The position numbers and the translations under genes were made by a program. From assembly GCA_945271295.1 (NCBI GenBank), contig CALYPG010000013.1, forward strand, positions 1 through 61,979: DNA of 61,979 nt, read 5' to 3'. Each line of letters opens with the position of its first letter. Within the stretch, counting starts at the first letter, position 1. This DNA comes from an uncultured Gilliamella sp. GTDB taxonomy: Bacteria; Pseudomonadota; Gammaproteobacteria; Enterobacterales; Orbaceae. Below, piece by piece: positions 60,201 through 61,979 of this stretch. The notes under the pieces are model-generated. The model saw only the letters and a program-made list of their open reading frames with translations, was not told where the DNA came from and did no database searches.

Positions 60201-61196
60201 CTATTTACTAATAGCCGATTGCCATTCGCGTACCCACGCTTTTTGATTTTTGTCTGTTTGTATCGCATCAAACTCTAAGGCTTTATTCACAACGTTAATT
60301 TGCTGATACGCGTCTGGTAACGAAGTTTTTACAATTGGATACATCACATTTTTCTCAGCAAATTGACGTTGAATTTCAGGTGTTAGCAGATAACGTAAAA
60401 AACGCCGTGCCAATTCTTGTTGTTGGCTATATTTAATAATACCCGCAATTTCAACTTGACGATAATGACCTTCTTTAAATATTGCCGCTTGATACTTGTG
60501 GTCGTTATCATTCATAATATGAGCAACAGGCGAAGTACTATAGCTTAAAACAAAGTCCGCTTCCCCTTTTAAAAACAAATTATAAGCTTCGCTCCAGTTT
60601 TTAGTAACAGTTACCGTATGTTTGGCAATTTTTTCCCAGGCTGAAGCAGCATCATCAGCATAAACTTTTTTTACCCAAAACAGCAAACCTAATCCAGGAG
60701 TACTGGTTCTTGGATCTTGATAAACAATCTTCCAATTTGGTTTATTTTCGACCAATTCATGTAAACTGTTTGGCGGATTTTCAATTTTGTTTTTATTATA
60801 GATAAAAGCAAAATAGCCAAAATCATATGGTATAAAATCACTATCCCACCAGTCTGTATTTACATTATCCAGCTTAGTTATATGATGTGGAGTGACTATA
60901 TTGGCTTGTTTTGCTTGTTCAAGCAAATTATTATCCAAGCCTAAAATCACATCAGCACTGGTTTTTTCACCCTCAAGGCGAATACGATTTAAAATTGAAA
61001 CACCATCACCAATAGAGACAATATCGACTTGACAATCACATTGCGCTTCAAAACCTTGTTTGATTTGTTCTCCTGGCCCCCACTGTGATAAGAACGAACT
61101 ATAACTGTAAACCGTTAAGGTCGGTTTTGCATTAGCTGAATTGACAAATATTAAGATTGTAAATAATAACGATAATAAAAATTTGAAATAAAACAT
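60201..61196 (-). CDS. thiB: Thiamine-binding periplasmic protein ThiB
   Basis: A 331-residue solute-binding protein for thiamine and its phosphates. The signal peptide is MFYFKFLLSLLFTILIFVNSANA, followed by KPTLTVYSYSSFLSQWGPGE. VDIVSIGDGVSILNRIRLEG and FIPYDFGYFAFIYNK match E. coli ThiB. The ATG at 61196 is chosen because AGGGGG lies just upstream and a signal peptide follows. A longer in-frame start would lie inside the riboswitch. First gene of thiBPQ. Confidence 0.94.
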   Translation of the reverse strand: MFYFKFLLSLLFTILIFVNSANAKPTLTVYSYSSFLSQWGPGEQIKQGFEAQCDCQVDIVSIGDGVSILNRIRLEGEKTSADVILGLDNNLLEQAKQANIVTPHHITKLDNVNTDWWDSDFIPYDFGYFAFIYNKNKIENPPNSLHELVENKPNWKIVYQDPRTSTPGLGLLFWVKKVYADDAASAWEKIAKHTVTVTKNWSEAYNLFLKGEADFVLSYSTSPVAHIMNDNDHKYQAAIFKEGHYRQVEIAGIIKYSQQQELARRFLRYLLTPEIQRQFAEKNVMYPIVKTSLPDAYQQINVVNKALEFDAIQTDKNQKAWVREWQSAISK

Positions 61197-61245
61197 TTTG
61201 CCCCCTAATATTAATAAAAAGACAAAAGGTTTGAGTAGACACGAT

Positions 61246-61341
61246 AACTCAAATCCCTCCGCTGGCATGATCCAGTTCAGGTTCGACGGGTTATATTAAG
61301 TGATTTAATATTCTCAGCCCACCAAGGCACCCCGTTGAGAA
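61246..61341 (-). promoter_or_regulatory. TPP (THI-box) riboswitch
   Basis: On the minus strand the leader reads GGGGTGCC, then GGCTGAGA, AACCC, GAACCTGAACTGGATCATGC and CAGCGGAGGGA: all conserved blocks of the thiamine-pyrophosphate aptamer in order. It precedes thiB by about 50 bases. No terminator hairpin is evident between it and the AGGGGG site, so control of translation initiation is more likely than attenuation (inference). Confidence 0.95.
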
Positions 61342-61440
61342 CTATTTACTAGTCTATTATTTGGTTAAGTAATTGTAAACAGCAATGACAGCAATAAATA
61401 AGCTGGGGAAGAAAATAGTTTATTGTAACCTTATGTTATA

Positions 61441-61818
61441 TAGTAATAAATTTAAGAAAAATTTATATTTTGATAAAATCCACATTCCTTGTTTTGCTAT
61501 TTTATTGCGAGAAATAACAGACTTAACATTTTTATCTCGCAACGCTTCACTGTCATAACCTTTATTTGCAATAATGTGTTAGCAATTTGGTAAATAATCA
61601 ATAAAATCAATTGTCACTTTGCTTTTATGCTTTGCACCATCAGTTACTAAACAACGATTAAAAAATCCAAGATCTTTGGGTATATCACACCATGGATAAC
61701 CTGTTCGTATTCGAAAAGCAATACCATCAAATGTTATTCAGTGTTCGAATTTATTGTAAACTTGCCCGGTTTTGAGTAGGTGTTTTTGTCGATTTATCCA
61801 TTGATTATTTGTTAACAT
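61441..61818 (-). pseudogene. IS5-family transposase remnant
   Basis: From ATG at 61818 (minus strand) it reads MLTNNQW, then FDGIAFRIRTGYPWCDIP, the N-terminal signature of IS5-type transposases. It jumps directly to VTDGAKHKSKVTIDFIDYLP and IIANKGYDSEALRDKNV, the segment near the second catalytic Asp. At least two in-frame stops and a large internal deletion inactivate it. Confidence 0.7.
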
Positions 61819-61897
61819 GGGGCTGGGCATAATTAGGTTGTTTTTTTTGTTAACGATTCGATTATAACAATCAGTCATGCCCAATTTTAGTTTTTTT

Positions 61898-61979
61898 ATG
61901 AAAGAACAACTGCTCCTAATGATTTTTATTGTCTTCTCTTTTTGTTATTTTGCATATCTTTTAACAATCAGTAAAAAAG
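61898..61979 (+). CDS. Possible start of a membrane protein (partial)
   Basis: An ATG at 61898 opens a frame of 27 codons to the window edge, with a hydrophobic stretch (LLLMIFIVFSFCYFAYLL) typical of a signal anchor. No clear ribosome binding site is present. It is too short to identify. Confidence 0.25.
   Translation, partial: MKEQLLLMIFIVFSFCYFAYLLTISKK

Noticed and set aside
61197-61268. N-terminal extension of ThiB
   Set aside because: It falls inside the TPP riboswitch and precedes the true signal peptide and ribosome binding site.

Overview
The window reads as a low-GC gammaproteobacterial chromosome. Gene orders match Enterobacterales/Pasteurellales (yffB-dapE-ypfN, dapA-bamC-purC, rph-pyrE beside yicC, thiBPQ, feoABC), but the DNA is strongly AT-rich. 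The protein sequences and the style of carbohydrate metabolism suggest Orbaceae (Gilliamella or a relative, insect-gut symbionts). That placement is inference; no rRNA or tRNA gene is present to settle it.

Layout. 1-3600: the tail of an unidentified gene, then a Fur-type divergent iron pair (TonB receptor / siderophore-binding lipoprotein). 3600-7600: a Sel1-repeat protein, rimO and an mdtK-like MATE pump. 7620-7920: an IS30-family transposase remnant with one terminal repeat. 8000-13640: a sugar-acid catabolic locus: MHS-family transporter, RspA/ManD-like dehydratase and FadR-type GntR regulator on the minus strand, and IdnO- and IdnD-like dehydrogenases on the plus strand. Matching TTGTNNNACAA operators lie in front of both arms. 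13885-17030: transketolase and transaldolase. 17580-20440: feoABC. 20440-22480: a gene-poor stretch with three small unrecognised ORFs (two perhaps paralogous) and decayed DNA. 22680-39724: mostly housekeeping genes: yffB, dapE, ypfN, cysZ, tmcA, yeaL, purC, a short bamC, dapA, NIF3/ybgI, a TPR membrane protein, rnt, grxD, yccS, nfo, yejK and a second MATE pump.

39850-46610 is the most distinctive region: three tandem secreted Sel1-repeat genes (13, 29 and 10 repeats of 36 residues) plus a decayed fourth copy. They share leader peptides and flanking DNA. The 1090-residue member has a higher-order repeat of five or six Sel1 units and has clearly been expanding by duplication.

47037-61979: an EamA transporter, yicC, rph-pyrE, a GntR-controlled beta-glucoside PTS and 6-phospho-beta-glucosidase, dinB with a LexA box, eptC, a decayed MalY/PatB-type lyase, the thiBPQ thiamine ABC transporter under a TPP riboswitch, and an IS5-type transposase remnant. 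No CRISPR array, intact transposon or prophage was seen.

Four copies of a ~37-bp element scattered through the window match the sequence that abuts the IS30 remnant, and are probably solo ends of the same element. No clearly novel defence or biosynthetic system is evident. The best candidates for new biology are the expanding Sel1 array, the hybrid idonate/mannonate locus with its operators, and the small-ORF island near 21-22.5 kb.
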